Shown here: positions 33,801-47,736 of the stretch, one piece after another
Layout: each line of letters starts with the position of its first letter
Position numbering within the stretch: the first letter of the stretch is position 1
Assembly: GCA_033032175.1 (NCBI GenBank)
Contig: CM065328.1
Span: forward strand, 8,990,690-9,054,689
DNA from: Saturnia japonica
Lineage: Eukaryota; Arthropoda; Insecta; Lepidoptera; Saturniidae
DNA length: 64,000 bases
Direction of reading: 5' to 3'
Made by a program: the position numbers and the translations under genes
Notes under the pieces: model-generated
What the model was told of the DNA's origin: nothing
Seen by the model: the letters and a program-made list of their open reading frames with translations, nothing else
Database searches by the model: none

Positions 33801-36349
33801 GTGAGTACTAAATCATTTAAATATAATACATTACGTATTTGTGAAGTTTTTACTTCATTTTTTCGTAAAATTACCACATCAACTCAAGTTGTAATCTAAA
33901 CGTCATGGCGAGTTTTTTTTTTTTTTTATTTATTTATTAAAGTAGCTATATTTACAGTAGGAATATAATTAATATCTAATATTATTTTAAAATAAATACT
34001 TTACAAAAGGACTTCCTGACTGTCGTTGTTCTCAGAGTGTAATTTTAACCATTTCAATATTTAGTGCCCTCCACCCTATGGGGCCTCTTGAGAGTGTTGA
34101 TTTTTTTTTAATGCTATTTTTTTTAGAATAATTTTTTAGAATAATTTGCTCAGAAAGTTGTGTGTTGTTAATGTTATGTTAGTGTTAGATTATTTGTAAT
34201 GTTAATAAAATAAATATTTGTGATATTCCTTGAGAGTTTTTTAAATTATTGGAGTTTTATTGCAATCGTAATGAATATTTTCTTATTTCTATGTTTAGCT
34301 TAGATTTACAAAATAAAAGAAACAGCAAATACGTTAAATTGTTTATTTATCAGTTAGTACAATTCATAAAGAATACAAAAATAATAGTTTTATAAATAGG
34401 TACTGTACAAAATTGCTGATAAATTATTAAATTACTGCAATCCCGGGAACTTTCCCGTTTCGCGGGATTGCCCATTTGCAGTTGACAGCTTTTTTTTTCC
34501 TAGTAGGGCTGCAGAGGACCGGAAAAGGCGACATATGTTTTTTATTTGCTTAACTTACTAGTTTTTTTTCCCCCAAAGCACACTTAAACTAGTTTGGACA
34601 GTTTATGTGCACCCAAGAATCACCCGTACTCGAAAACTTATTTCATCCGCTACTCTCAAGTTTTTCCGTCATGTTTTCCGTAGAGAAACTTTTACTGTTG
34701 AAATGTATTTTTCTTCTTGGATTTCCTTTTGTGAAATCTGTGGTATTTAGGTAAATATTATATATTATAGTAGAACAAAAGCACTTCATATTTGTAACTA
34801 TAAGTTAAGTCGATATAAGTCTATGTATGTGTGTAAGTATGGTGTGAAAATATTAGATCTTGACTCAGATTATAAATATTCATACGACTTAAATTCTCAA
34901 AATTAATATCAGAACCATAAATAACATATTTAGTTTAGGCTTTAATGAGGCACTTGTGAATATCAATACACCAGTTACTACCGATTCTGAAAACATCCCG
35001 TTCATCGAGACAAGCGGTTATGAAACTTAATCAAGTGTTGTGTCCAGTTGTTTATTATATTTTTATGTATGTATTAGAGAAAGAGTCTCTATTGGACATC
35101 ACTATCATTCATATAATGATCCAGCCTATAATAACTTTCGTCAATAAAACAAATACAATTCTTGAGACAAATTTTTGTATCTATGAATTTACCTCCATGA
35201 CAGTTCTTAGAACTCGGAAATAAAAGAGATAGTACAGACGGAAGAAGGACAAACACAAGGAGAGGATAAGTAAGACTATTATTGGAAACAAATTGCTCAG
35301 GAAAAAATAGCGTCTAAATGCGATTGAAATCTTTGAATGCATAAAAAGAGGAAGATGTCAAAAACAAAACGCATCAATCTGGATTTTTCCTTGAACTAAA
35401 ATTAGTTTTACGTTTTTTATAGAAAAACTAAGAAAATGGATAGCAAGGACATTATATGATGATAAACAGATAAATAGATTTAATATAACAAGTTAAGACT
35501 TCAATAACTATTGAGTAAAGTGTAATAATTCTTGAATTCATTTCCTGTCAAAATTCAGATAGTAAACTGTCGGCGTTGGTTTAATAATTAAAGATTTTGC
35601 TAGACTTATTTATTACACGGCACACTGTATAATAGGAGATGTATTTTTGTTAACATGCACCTTTCGAAGACTTGTAGACATTAAACCCTCCAGTCTCATG
35701 TGTGATATGGAATTAAATAAACAGCATCATATATTTACTAAATCCAGTGACTAAAAATATAAGCAAGGTAAATGATTTTTTTTAAACCACCATATAAAAA
35801 GCTATTCATTGAGATAATTTCCATAAGCTCAAGCGTGATACCTCTAGTATAAGTTTGCGAGGAGTTAGGCAGAATCCAGATGAAGCTGCCGATTAGGTCA
35901 AGGTAGCAGTGTTCTTTTAATATCATTAATGTTAGAGAATACCAAATATCTACTCGATTAGACCTGTAGAAGACATGCACATCCATTCATGAACTAGAAA
36001 AGAGCTCATATATAATCTTCAATCGGATTTTTGAATCATAGCTAAGAACAATCTCGATCAAATCAGCTTTTAAAAAAAAACTAAATCAAAATCACGATTT
36101 TCGTGGCTCCAATCTGTTTAATACTAAAATTGTTTTTCTCACTTTCCCATTAGCATTTAATGTATTCCGTAAACTTGTTATCACAAAGAAACAAAATTTG
36201 TTTACATACTCACTTCTACTTAAATAGTAGAATACAAATCTATTTCAAAATATTATACAAAAAATATGAGTTTGCCCACAATTTTAAGCGGTTTTTAAAT
36301 GATAATATAGTCCAAGATATAGACTAAGCAGAGCTTTTATTATATTTGC
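33801..36349. other. AT-rich region, no recognised gene
   Basis: A small hairpin (gcaatcccg ... cgggattgc, 34438-34469) is present, and a T-run near 33910-33926. The frames at 35020-35223 and 35738-35986 have no domain. If the exon at 33793 is real this would be intron. Confidence 0.45.
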
Positions 36350-36490
36350 CGACCCTTTAAAAACCGGTTCAATCCTTTTTATACAACCCCATACTGTAGT
36401 CACCTAGGAAAACTTTAGCAGGGACATCACTCCACATTCAGAACTTTTGTAGTGTGGAATATGCTATGGTTTCTTTCACTGAAAGCTCAG
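36350..36490 (-). pseudogene. LINE ORF2 C-terminus fragment
   Basis: The minus strand reads a decayed version of the segment at 17890-18030, ending with a FLKGSA-like stretch near 36350. It is a diverged remnant of the same type of LINE 3' end. Confidence 0.5.
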
Positions 36491-37405
36491 GATTGGAACT
36501 CATGTCGGTCGATTGTTGTTATTATTATCATATAAAATTCTTCACGCATCAACAAATAAAAGACTTTTATATTCTACGCTGAAAAATCTAATGTTCAATA
36601 ACGTAAGCAAATATAAGGAGTATATGAACTCACCGAACATCGCACATACTTGATATTCCAATAGAATCAATAAAAAACTCCATTACGTTGAAACAAACTG
36701 ACAAATCTGAACGTACTCGGGTGGAATTTAATAGCGAGCCCTCTCGGATCTACCACGCGTGAGATTATTGTACGAAGCTAAAAGAATGTACTCCGTATCA
36801 CAATATAGATATTTCAGTACGTTAACTAAGCCTTTTTATAGTGGAAACCCATAATCTTTTTCTATTTTTTTGAACTTTTCGATGAAGGAAAACTTCGTGA
36901 TGAGACCATACCACGGTCTTAGGTTGTTTTCTAATGTACGCCTGGCCAGCTATCTCTCACTAGACATTGATAAATTAATGTAATTTTTGCATCATATAGT
37001 GTTTAATTTATATCTTGATTATTTTTTGGAATCTGAATATTAAAAATTACACTAAAACGTTAATTTCCCAAACTTCAATGTAGCCTAGTGTAAATTGCTG
37101 GTATTTACAGCTCTAAATAAGAACACATCCATAAGAAACAATTAAGTTAAATTAAGAGCGAAATCTCGAGTTCACGCTTGTGCATAATTAATCTACGGAA
37201 GAAAGAATTAACAGACGATCCTCCATTTTATTCGTACAACAAAGAACTGGCACTCTAAAAACATTCACTTACCTAATCAGGGATTAAGTTCTACAGTGAA
37301 AAAAGCTTTTTAACGAAGTTTAAATATTTATGAAGTATCCTTATTTTGGTTGAAACTTTTACAACTAAAAAGTTAAAGATAAATTAGGTTATTCGTGTTA
37401 AGTAA

Positions 37406-37642
37406 ATGAAGATTAGTTTAGGATTTTTGCTGATTACATGCACATTTAAATTAGTCAGCCAACTTCTAGTAATGTCTCGTGATTTTTGCTTCACTGTCAT
37501 CTTCGTCGAAAGAGTTAGAAAGAAACACACAAGCTCTAGACGCTCTCCCAATAAATGCACGAAGGTAACTGTGGCTAGAGTAACTAGCACCGCCACTAGG
37601 CTATGTAGTACCTGCAGAGGAGTTGTTACTGTTTGGAAATAA
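37406..37642 (+). other. Unassigned 78-codon frame, overlapping a 110-codon minus frame
   Basis: The plus frame starts MKISLGFLLITCTFKLVSQL, a hydrophobic start like a signal peptide, followed by a basic Cys/Thr-rich tail. The opposite strand (37384-37722) is open too and would encode a hydrophobic protein. Neither is recognised. Base composition here is richer in GC than the flanks. At most one would be real; both may be chance. Confidence 0.2.
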
Positions 37643-38035
37643 ACTGCCACGATCCTTTTTTTAGCGACTACAGTGTAACAGATGGTGAGCACAGAGTAAT
37701 CCATTAACATCGGATTTCTCAATGTCTTTTCACCTTATATTTAAAGGAGTCCATGTTGTAGGAAGGAGCGAACACACTGGTCGGAAAGCAGTTCCATCGC
37801 TTCACAATACGGCAAAGGTAAGGTAACAAGCTATACTCCCCGGTTTCATCATTGGGTAATTTAAAAGAAATCGCTGACTAATAATTCATAATATTTTACT
37901 ATAGACAGTTCACAATAGTAACATTTTATTGTGGTATTAAAATGTATCGGGTTTCACCGCACACTGTTCTACCGAGCCGAGTGTTAAGTTATTGTAATTT
38001 AATAACATGTTAAAGGGTAAAGTTTTTGTTCATAA

Positions 38036-38360
38036 AATTCTCTTTATGGTGAAGCAACTTTTGTCCATAAGAATTAATATGCCATGCCTAAAAATAATGC
38101 TCCTAAATCACTTTTGAATTTTCAACAAATTTTTGTACAATGAATTAACGAATCATTAATCATTACGCCAGAGCACGCGGAGAAAGCTGCAAACAAAAAC
38201 TAATATTTAAAATTAGTTGAAGATGTAGCTTAATGCTAGATGGTCTATACTATTTCTCATGGATCTGGCTATCATACACAAAAACATTTTTTTGAATCCG
38301 ACTGGTAGGTCCAGAGATTAGCGTATTTAACCAAAAAACTGTTCTACTATATTATATTAT
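38036..38360 (-). mobile_element. Helitron fragment (spanning the start of unit A)
   Basis: The sequence matches the Helitron at 1850-2310: the cattacgccagagcacgcgg, tggctatcatacacaaaaa and ccgactggtaggtccagag landmarks are in the same order. The 3' CTAG end is missing. The duplication breakpoint at 38084/38085 lies inside this element. A second copy is at 43591-43866. Confidence 0.65.
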
Positions 38361-38879
38361 AAATATAAATATTACACATTATATTAACGTTAAATGGGAC
38401 TTTAGACAACAAAACGAAGCCTAATGTAAGGTATACCCAAACCATTCTACATCTACTATCGTGAGCTCTGCACATTCTCTAACTTATCAGTAGCTTCTTT
38501 AAAAATGCTCAGAAGGTTGATACGAAAAAACAAGATCTTCTTTGAAAGTCTTACGGCAACGAAGGTGTGCTTGATAGTACAATCCAAAAATTACGGCAAC
38601 CATTCAGAAATCAAACGCCATCGTCATGCCGAGTTGGTTAAATAAAAACAGGATATGAACCGGCTGATCCCAAAACATGAGGCATATAAGCGAATCGCTA
38701 TGACAGGCATAGTAGGCAGTCGGGCTGTGCAGCTCTACCAATTCGCTATCACCATTTCCTCGTTCATTGCACGGCATAATGCACCAAATACAGGTGACAA
38801 CTTCACCTTGGGTGTTTTAAGTCTTAAAAATTAATAATATTTTTATTTATTATTGTTACTAGCGATCGCCCTAAGGTTG

Positions 38880-39215
38880 AAATTCAACCATCGACTTTTT
38901 GATCATAGACTATTTTCTGTATGATATTTACAGTATTCATAAACAATGAGTATTATCTACATCACTTGCTGTCACCTTTCGTTGAGTGACAAGGTCAATA
39001 TTTTGTGGGGTCTAAGTTAAACGGCACTTGTCAATTTAGAATTCGCAGTATTAATTTATTTAATTTAATATATTAGTAACAGATATTATAGAAAAACTTG
39101 TGCTTTCTGCACTCCTTCTCCATATAAACTTTAACCAACCAAATCTCATAGTTTTCCGTGCACGTAACACGCTTAAAAAGACACCAAAAGCTTTTGCTTC
39201 ACGTATTAAAATATA
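38880..39215 (-). repeat. Dispersed 360-bp repeat, copy 3 (unit A)
   Basis: Inverted copy of the family at 11505-11870, with cttgctgtcacctttcg, ctgcactccttctccatat and gtgcacgtaacacgctt as landmarks. The duplicate in unit B is at 44386-44721. Confidence 0.65.
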
Positions 39216-41639
39216 GATGTATTTCAGTTGTTCACAGTTGTTATCGTTTTTAGTGGATGTACAGAGAGGAAATCAATTCCAGACATCACCGTCATTCACG
39301 TAATGATTACATTTTTCAAGATAGAGGAGTGGATAGATGGTGGAAGGGCAAAGTTACAATGCTAAATTCTTGAAACTTGTTCCTCAGTGATTCGCAAGAT
39401 CCCATGTCATAAATTGTTATACCCCTACCGCACCCACGTAAATTTACAAAACAAGGAGAAAGGTACAGAAATTGAGAGAAATAAAGCAAAATTAAAAAGT
39501 TACTTTACTGTTTTTTTAATACTTAATGACGAAAACCTCAGTTGTCGACTGATTGAAAGAGATTTTTTATTGGATTTCGCTAAACACGTGGAGATGTCTA
39601 GAGAAATTTGGAACTTAAATTATAGGGGATATTGTATTTTATTCAGCAAATATGAGAGTGTCTTCTAAGAAAATTGAAGAGCCGTTGTTGCTATTTCTGT
39701 ATTTTCTTTTATAAATGAGATAATAATCTTTATTATAATAAGCAGTGGTCCTGATTGATGCAAGATTAACTTAGAACTGCAAATTCTTAACCAAAAGCAT
39801 TTTTTTACAGTAGAGTAAGGTATTTTTTTAAGTTAACTTTTGAGCAGATGAAAGTTTTTTATGATTCTAAACAGTTTTCATAATACAGAAAGGGCATCGC
39901 ATGATACAAGTTAAATATCTCATAAAGATGAGTCGTATGATGATTATAAGTATTTAAAAACACAGTCATTAAAGTCTACTGAACAACTTAAGATTGATCA
40001 CAATGTACCTAGCAAGGTCATAAAAAGACATGACGGCATGACTCCTTGTTTAATAAGTCCAAAACATCGAAGGGAGAAACCCGAAGAATTTTGCAGAGCA
40101 TCAAGGTTATATAATCTCTTCCAATCGAATCTGGGGCAACCCTGAAGCAGATGTTTAAAATTTTAAAAGATGGTTAAAAATTTATTTCCAGATGTATGTA
40201 TGCAAGGACATGTAGTATCATCAATTATTTTAAAGCGATTTAAATATTGTTTAAATACACATATTTGGTTAAATTTTGTGTTATGTGGTAGAAAAATTCA
40301 ATCAGTACGTAATTTTGTAATATACGTCAATTTAGGTAGACGAATAAAATTATTAGTGTGGATATTTCATATCAAACAACATAAATGCTGTGTACAGATA
40401 AGTACTTGTAAGCAAATTTATTACACAAGCACGCACACAAACACATAAAAACACACGCATACACACTATTATTTTTAATGTTTTATTTTTAGTTTGCCTC
40501 AATTTTTCTTTATTTTGTACTTTAAATTCGTAATGCGAGAGTCAAGAAACATGTAATATATTTTATTGGGGAAAACACTGTTACCTGAGACACAGGCTAT
40601 ACGTTCAGGTGACAGGGTTCAGCCATATTTGATGTATTGCTGTATGGTTATTATGACGTATAACTTGTAGCTTAGCTTAATATACTTAACTAGTACTACT
40701 ATTAATTTAAAAATTCGCCAAATATTTATCCCTACGTTTTAACCTTTTTTTCTCCGTTGAATAGAATTGTTTCACGTTATAATTCCGAGTCTAAAAAGTC
40801 AGATCTAGACATCTTCGCGAATAGTCTTGAAAAATATAAATCTATTTGTCTCTGTAAGTAGATTATATTCATATTTTAATTTGTTGTGATTTAATTTGTT
40901 AGAGTTTAAAAGTACATATTTTGTTTTTTCTCTTATTGTATTACCAAATTCAATTCTGCTCTTTTTTAATTAATTATTATAACTGCTCACCTGTGTAATC
41001 ATGTCATAAACTCCTATAATTAAGATTGCATTTGTTTAGAGTCTTTTTTTGTTGGTAATATTATAATTTGTCAAATTGTAATTCTTGTTGGTGTTTTGTA
41101 TTATAAATAAATAATTAAATCCCTTTAACTCGCCAGATGGACTTGAGAGTCAGTTTCTTCTAGATTTACCATATTACCATCTTCACTTGCATTATAACTT
41201 GTCATAATATAACATGAGGTCATTTTCACATACTGAAATTCATACTAGCTTTTGCCTGCGAATTCATTCTCAATGTCTGCAAAATGAAACGACATGCTTA
41301 CTACCTACTGTACTAACATAGAACCTTTGCGAGTGTGAGAACAAAAACTCACCAAAGTTTAACGTATTTGAATGAATGGCTTAGAATGCACAAACAAATA
41401 CAGTCCACGTTCATTTTTAACTGACTTTAAAAAAGACGGAGATTCTGAATTTTAATGTATATTTTTTTAATGAACCGATTTAAGTGATATTTTTTTGATG
41501 GATAGGGTTGTTTATTTCATTTTAATTTCATTGGCATTGGACCTTCCAACTTCATAGATTCACCAGAGAACTGTTAAAAATCATTGAAGTTGTTTTTTTT
41601 TTCATTAAAAATTGTCTTGATATAAATTAATGTACTTGT

Positions 41640-42316
41640 TGGGGCTCAAGTTTACACCCGTTTTAAACTTATTACACCAACTTTCCAATGCACCGCCTCC
41701 AACACTACCGTATTTCATTATCTGTTGTTGTTCTAACTTCTTGTTATAGCTTACAGTTTGCCAGATTGTTTCACGTTCATAGGAATATATAACATGAGAT
41801 TTCGCGAAGCGCTAAAGAACACATTCCAGAAATGTAATATCTTAACTTTGCTATCCCAATACAAGCTTGATTTCGTCAAAGATCAGCACAATATTAATAC
41901 TAGAAATAGAGATAAATTAGTCGTAAAGTGTTTCCGACTTAGTAGGACCAATACAAGTTTTTTTAGATAATAGCAGAATAATAATGTCAGGTTCTATAAT
42001 AAGATTCCGAAGCAAATTACTAATTTGCCGGACAGCAAGTTCAAGGATCATGTGAAAAATATTATTATAGGTTGGATCATTATGTGAATGATAGTGATGT
42101 CTGGAAGTGACTCCCTCTCCGTGCGTCCACTAAATTATTATCATTGTATCTATTTTACACTTGGAAAAAAGAAACCCGGAAACCGGAACTTGGAAATAAA
42201 CCCGGTTCTTTTCGATGACTGGGATATTTTCCGAATCAGCAGTAGTGTTTTGACGTTCATGCGTGCCTTCTTAGGGCCTAAATTGAATAAATAATATTTT
42301 GATTTTGATTTTGACT
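41640..42316 (+). pseudogene. LINE reverse transcriptase C-terminus and 3' UTR (unit A)
   Basis: The frame from 41758 encodes LPDCFTFIGIYNMRFREALK and, further on, DQHNINTRNRDKLVV, a motif near the end of many insect LINE ORF2 proteins. A stop at 41968 and a frame change follow, then FYNKIPKQITNLPDSKFKDH. The 3' UTR ends in repeats of ttttga (42295-42314), which serve as the 3' tail of this LINE type. A copy without the upstream part lies at 45544-46045. Confidence 0.75.
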
Positions 42317-43121
42317 ATCCACTTCACTCCTAGAGTCCTAGCGTAAAGTTATGTAGCCTACCAAACCTTTCTCAATAAATGAGCTCTAAAATACAATATT
42401 TTTTTACTTAGATTTCCTAACTTAGATTTCAGAGATTAGCAGTACATCATAAAAACAATCTCTTGAGCTTTATATAACAATATTAGTATAGATGTATATA
42501 CATATATAGCCACAGAAAACAAAATATTTAAAAAGTAAAGAATAATTTCACACTGATGTTTTTTATAAAGTTTTTATACATATATATTACTATTAATATT
42601 TATGCTGCAACATGGCTACTGACGCAACTAGCTGCTAATTGAGTTATATTCATACCGACAGAGAGGTGGACGTAACGTAGACTGCGCGAAACAGACTTGG
42701 TGCGTTTTAAAGATAATAATAAAAATTAGCCTTGTGAATATTTTGCACATTATATATTGTAAACAAACTAACAGCTGTCATGGTACCTAGTTAAACATAT
42801 TGGCAATAGATGGCGCCTTGAATATATTTTCATTTACGTCAACAAATGGCATTAGCAGTTTTATTTATTAAGCTTCATACCGTAATGTTAGTGTGTATGT
42901 AACGGAAACTTTGAACATGATTTTGACCCCCTTCAAAACGACGGATTAACTCGAAATTTGGCATATTTATCAAGAACCGATGACAGTTCAATATTTCAAA
43001 CAGTTAGAACTTATCTTTACTAGAATAATTAGAATTAGCGATTTATTGTTTTTCTAAACTGGACTTCCCGATTTTATTGAAAGTCGATGATTATCATACT
43101 AGGATATTAAAAAACAAAAGT

Positions 43122-43437
43122 TTGAAAAAACTAAAAAAACACGCTTTTATAGAAAATCCAACTAAAAAATAGAAAATAAATTTTAATAAATTTGAATTAA
43201 GAATACTATAATTTTTTTAATAAATATAATTTAAGATTAATGTAAATAAGAAAAAAAATGTATTCAAAATATTTTTATTTATTTGTATTATTGTAGTTAT
43301 AAATAATTTGTAGAAAAATATGAGTAGAAGGATTATCATTTTGATAATATCATAAAAATCATCTCACGCTTTTTTACAATAAAATACTTTTTTTAGCTAG
43401 ATTTTCTATAAAATCGTGTTGTTTAGTTTTTTTTTTA
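43122..43437. mobile_element. MITE with imperfect 45-bp terminal inverted repeats
   Basis: The left end aaaaaactaaaaaaacacgc and the right end (acgattttatagaaaatc in reverse complement) are inverted copies. The interior is AT-rich and non-coding. This type of MITE is frequent in moth genomes. The copy in unit B is at 46840-47153. Confidence 0.65.
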
Positions 43438-43590
43438 ACTGTTATTTATTTTACAAAAACTTGAACTAAGTATATTTCTGTTTTATAGAGGTGGGCGATT
43501 ATGAATGCATTACATAATCGAGATATTCAATAATGAATGATTTACATAATCCACCAAACTCGGTTTATTAAACTTTCAATTCACCTTGTA

Positions 43591-46500
43591 TGCCTAAAAA
43601 TAATGCTCCTAAATCACTTTTGAATTTTCAACAAATTTTTGTACAATGAATTAACGAATCATTAATCATTACGCCAGAGCACGCGGAGAAAGCTGCAAAC
43701 AAAAACTAATATTTAAAATTAGTTGAAGATGTAGCTTAATGCTAGATGGTCTATACTATTTCTCATGGATCTGGCTATCATACACAAAAACATTTTTTTG
43801 AATCCGACTGGTAGGTCCAGAGATTAGCGTATTTAACCAAAAAACTGTTCTGCTATATTATATTATAAATATAAATATTACACATTATATTAACGTTAAA
43901 TGGGACTTTAGACAACAAAACGAAGCCTAATGTAAGGTATACCCAAACCATTCTACATCTACTATCGTGAGCTCTGCACATTCTCGAACTTATCAGTAGC
44001 TTCTTTAAAAATGCTCAGAAGGTTGATACGAAAAAACAAGATCTTCTTTGAAAGTCTTACGGCAACGAAGGTGTGCTTGATAATACAGTCCAAAAATTAC
44101 GGCAACCATTCAGAAATCAAACGCCATCGTCATGCCGAGTTGGTTAAATAAAAACAGGATATGAACCGGCTGATCCCAAAACATGAGGCATATAAGCGAA
44201 TCGCTATGACAGGCATAGTAGGCAGTCGGGCTGTGCAGCTCTACCAATTCGCTATCACCATTTCCTCGTTCATTGCACGGCATAATGCACCAAATACAGG
44301 TGACAACTTCACCTTGGGTGTTTTAAATCTTAAAAATTAATAATATTTTTATTTATTATTGTTACTAGCGATCGCCCTAAGGTTGAAATTCAACCATCGA
44401 TTTTTTGATCATAGACTATTTTCTGTATGATATTTACAGTATTCATAAACAATGAGTATTATCTACATCACTTGCTGTCACCTTTCGTTGAGTGACAAGG
44501 TCAATATTTTGTGGGGTCTAAGTTAAACGGCACTTGTCAATTTAGAATTCGCAGTATTAATTTATTTAATTTAATATATTAGTAACAGATATTATAGAAA
44601 AACTTGTGCTTTCTGCACTCCTTCTCCATATAAACTTTAACCAACCAAATCTCATAGTTTTCCGTGCACGTAACACGCTTAAAAAGACACCAAAAGCTTT
44701 TGCTTCACGTATTAAAATATAGATGTATTTCAGTTGTTCACAGTTGTTATCGTTTTTAGTGGATGTACAGAGAGGAAATCAATTCCAGACATCACCGTCA
44801 TTCACGTAATGATTACATTTTTCAAGATAGAGGAGTGGATAGATGGTGGAAGGGCAAAGTTACAATGCTAAATTCTTGAAACTTGTTCCTCAGTGATTCG
44901 CAAGATCCCATGTCATAAATTGTTATACCCCTACCGCACCCACGTAAATTTACAAAATAAGGAGAAAGGTACAGAAATTGAGAGAAATAAAGCAAAATTA
45001 AAAAGTTACTTTACTGTTTTTTTTAATACTTAATGACGAAAACCTCAGTTGTCGACTGATTGAAAGAGATTTTTTATTGGATTTCGCTAAACACGTGGAG
45101 ATGTCTAGAGAAATTTGGAACTTAAATTATAGGGGATATTGTATTTTATTCAGCAAATATGAGAGTGTCTTCTAAGAAAATTAAAGGGCCGTTGTTGCTA
45201 TTTCTGTATTTTCTTTTATAAATGAGATAATAATCTTTATTATAATAAGCAGTGGTCCTGATTGATGCAAGATTAACTTAGAACTGCAAATTCTTAACCA
45301 AAAGCATTTTTTTACAGTAGAGTAAGGTATTTTTTTAAGTTAAATTTTGAGCAGATGAAAGTTTTTTATGATTCTAAACAGTTTTCATAATACAGAAAGG
45401 GCATGATACAAGTTAAATATCTCATAAAGATGAGTCGTATGATGATTATAAGTATTTAAAAACACAGTCATTAAAGTCTACTGAACAACTTAAGATTGAT
45501 CACAATGTACCTAGCAAGGTCATAAAAAGACATGACGGCATGAAGAACACATTCCAGAAATGTAATATCTTAACTTTGCTATCCCAATACAAGCTTGATT
45601 TCGTCAAAGATCAGCACAATATTAATACTAGAAATAGAGATAAATTAGTCGTAAAGTGTTTCCGACTTAGTAGGACCAATACAAGTTTTTTTAGATAATA
45701 GCAGAATAATAATGTCAGGTTCTATAATAAGATTCCGAAGCAAATTACTAATTTGCCGGACAGCAAGTTCAAGGATCATGTGAAAAATATTATAATAGGT
45801 TGGATCATTATGTGAATGATAGTGATGTCTGGAAGTGACTCCCTCTCCGTGCGTCCACTAAATTATTATCATTGTATCTATTTTACACTTGGAAAAAAGA
45901 AACCCGGAAACCGGAACTTGGAAATAAACCCGGTTCTTTTCGATGACTGGGATATTTTCCGAATCAGCAGCAGTGTTTTGACGTTCATGCGTGCCTTCTT
46001 AGGGCCTAAATTGAATAAATAATATTTTGATTTTGATTTTGACTATCCACTTCACTCCTAGAGTCCTAGCGTAAAGTTATGTAGCCTACCAAACCTTTCT
46101 CAATAAATGAGCTCTAAAATACAATATTTTTTTACTTAGATTTCAGAGATTAGCAGTACATCATAAAAACAATCTCTTGAGCTTTATATAACAATATTAG
46201 TATAGATGTATATACCATATATAGCCACAGAAAACAAAATATTTAAAAAGTAAAGAATAATTTCACACTGATGTTTTTTATAAAGTTTTTATACATATAT
46301 ATTACTATTAATATTTATGCTGCAACATGGCTACTGACGCAACTAGCTGCTAATTGAGTTATATTCATACCGACAGAGAGGTGGACGTAACGTAGACTGC
46401 GCGAAACAGACTTGGTGCGTTTTAAAGATATTAATAAAAATTAGCCTTGTGAATATTTTGCACATTATATATTGTAAACAAACTAACAGCTGTCATGGTA

Positions 46501-47305
46501 CCTAGTTAAACATATTGGCAATAGATGGCGCCTTGAATATATTTTCATTAACGTCAACAGATGGCATTAGCAGTTTTATTTATTAAGCTTCATACCGTAA
46601 TGTTAGTGTGTATGTAACGGAAACTTTGAACATGATTTTGACCCCCTTCAAAACGACGGATTAACTCGAAATTTGGCATATTTATCAAGAACCGATGACA
46701 GTTCAATATTTCAAACAGTTAGAACTTATCTTTACTAGAATAATTAGAATTAGCGATTTATTGTTTTTCTAAACTGGACTTACCGATTTTATTGAAAGTC
46801 GATGATTATCATACTAGGATATTAAAAAACAAAAGTTTGAAAAAACTAAAAAAACACGCTTTTATAGAAAATCCAACTAAAAAATAGAAAATAAATTTTA
46901 ATAAATTTGAATTAAGAATACTATAATTTTTTTAATAAATATAATTTAAGAATAATGTAAATAAGAAAAAAAAATGTATTCAAAATATTTTTATTTATTT
47001 GTATTATTGTAGTTATAAATAATTTATAGAAAAATATGAGTAGAAAGATTATCATTTTGATAATATCATAAAAATCATCTCACGCTTTTTTACAATAAAA
47101 TACTTTTTTTAGCTAGATTTTCTATAAAATCGTGTTGTTTAGTTTTTTTTTAAACTGTTATTTATTTTACAAAAACTTTAACTAAGTATATTTATGTTTT
47201 ATAGAGGTGGGCGATTATGAATGCATTACATAATCGAGATATTCAATAATGAATGATTTACATAATCCACCAAACTCGGTTTATTAAACTTTCAATTCAC
47301 CTTGT
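43591..47305. repeat. Tandem duplication, unit B (deleted)
   Basis: Unit B equals unit A except for scattered substitutions, small indels (for example five bases near 45403) and one deletion of about 1.77 kb. The deletion joins ...catgacggcatga to agaacacattcc at 45544, removing the equivalent of 40036-41805. The unit ends at caccttgt near 47305, as unit A does at 43588. Confidence 0.93.
45544..46045 (+). pseudogene. LINE 3' end, unit B copy
   Basis: Near-identical to 41811-42316, but starts at the deletion junction, so the upstream LFCFTFIG-type part is absent. The 68-codon frame (45816-46022) is the 3' UTR in a spurious frame. Confidence 0.75.
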
Positions 47306-47736
47306 TAATTAATTAAACCTTATACCCGAGAACTTGGTATAGTCTTATTTACAACTAAGATTTTCGTTTATAGTTCTTGTTGGTAAGTAGAATGTATACC
47401 TTTTACCTTTTTTTAACGAGGGGAGACCCGTCATGGGTACACACTCGCTCGGGTAAGCAAATGGTTATGTGAGACTTCTACTCACTAAAACTCCACGGTG
47501 TGTTTTTCCATCTTGAATAACTCCATCAATATTGGGTCCACAGAAAAACTACTTATACCTACTTATACCTTGGCTCCTCTTAGGTCCTTTACAAAGTTAT
47601 TTATAACACTAACTCATGGCACTTATGCTTATAAATACAGAAGAAAAGTCCCTAAATTTGTAAAAAATGTATATTAAGTAAGAAATTGGAGAATGCTCTC
47701 AAAAAACTTACCATAATACGTTATAAGTGTCAAAGG
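47306..47736. other. Unique spacer between the two duplications
   Basis: Single-copy AT-rich DNA containing no recognised gene. Its right end, caaaggta, abuts the empty TA site at 47737. Confidence 0.6.

Larger units (their letters stand above)
38085..43590. repeat. Tandem duplication, unit A (5.5 kb)
   Basis: The unit is repeated directly by unit B (43591-47305), with about 1% substitutions where both are present. It contains a Helitron tail, a 360-bp repeat, a LINE 3' end and a MITE, and no host gene. The short frames at 39387-39668 and 40170-40448 have no recognised domain. It could be true tandem duplication or two haplotypes placed side by side. Confidence 0.93.

Noticed and set aside
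42088..46022. Two identical 68-codon frames (42088-42294, 45816-46022) as a duplicated gene
   Set aside because: They lie in the 3' UTR of a LINE fragment that is present twice because of the tandem duplication.
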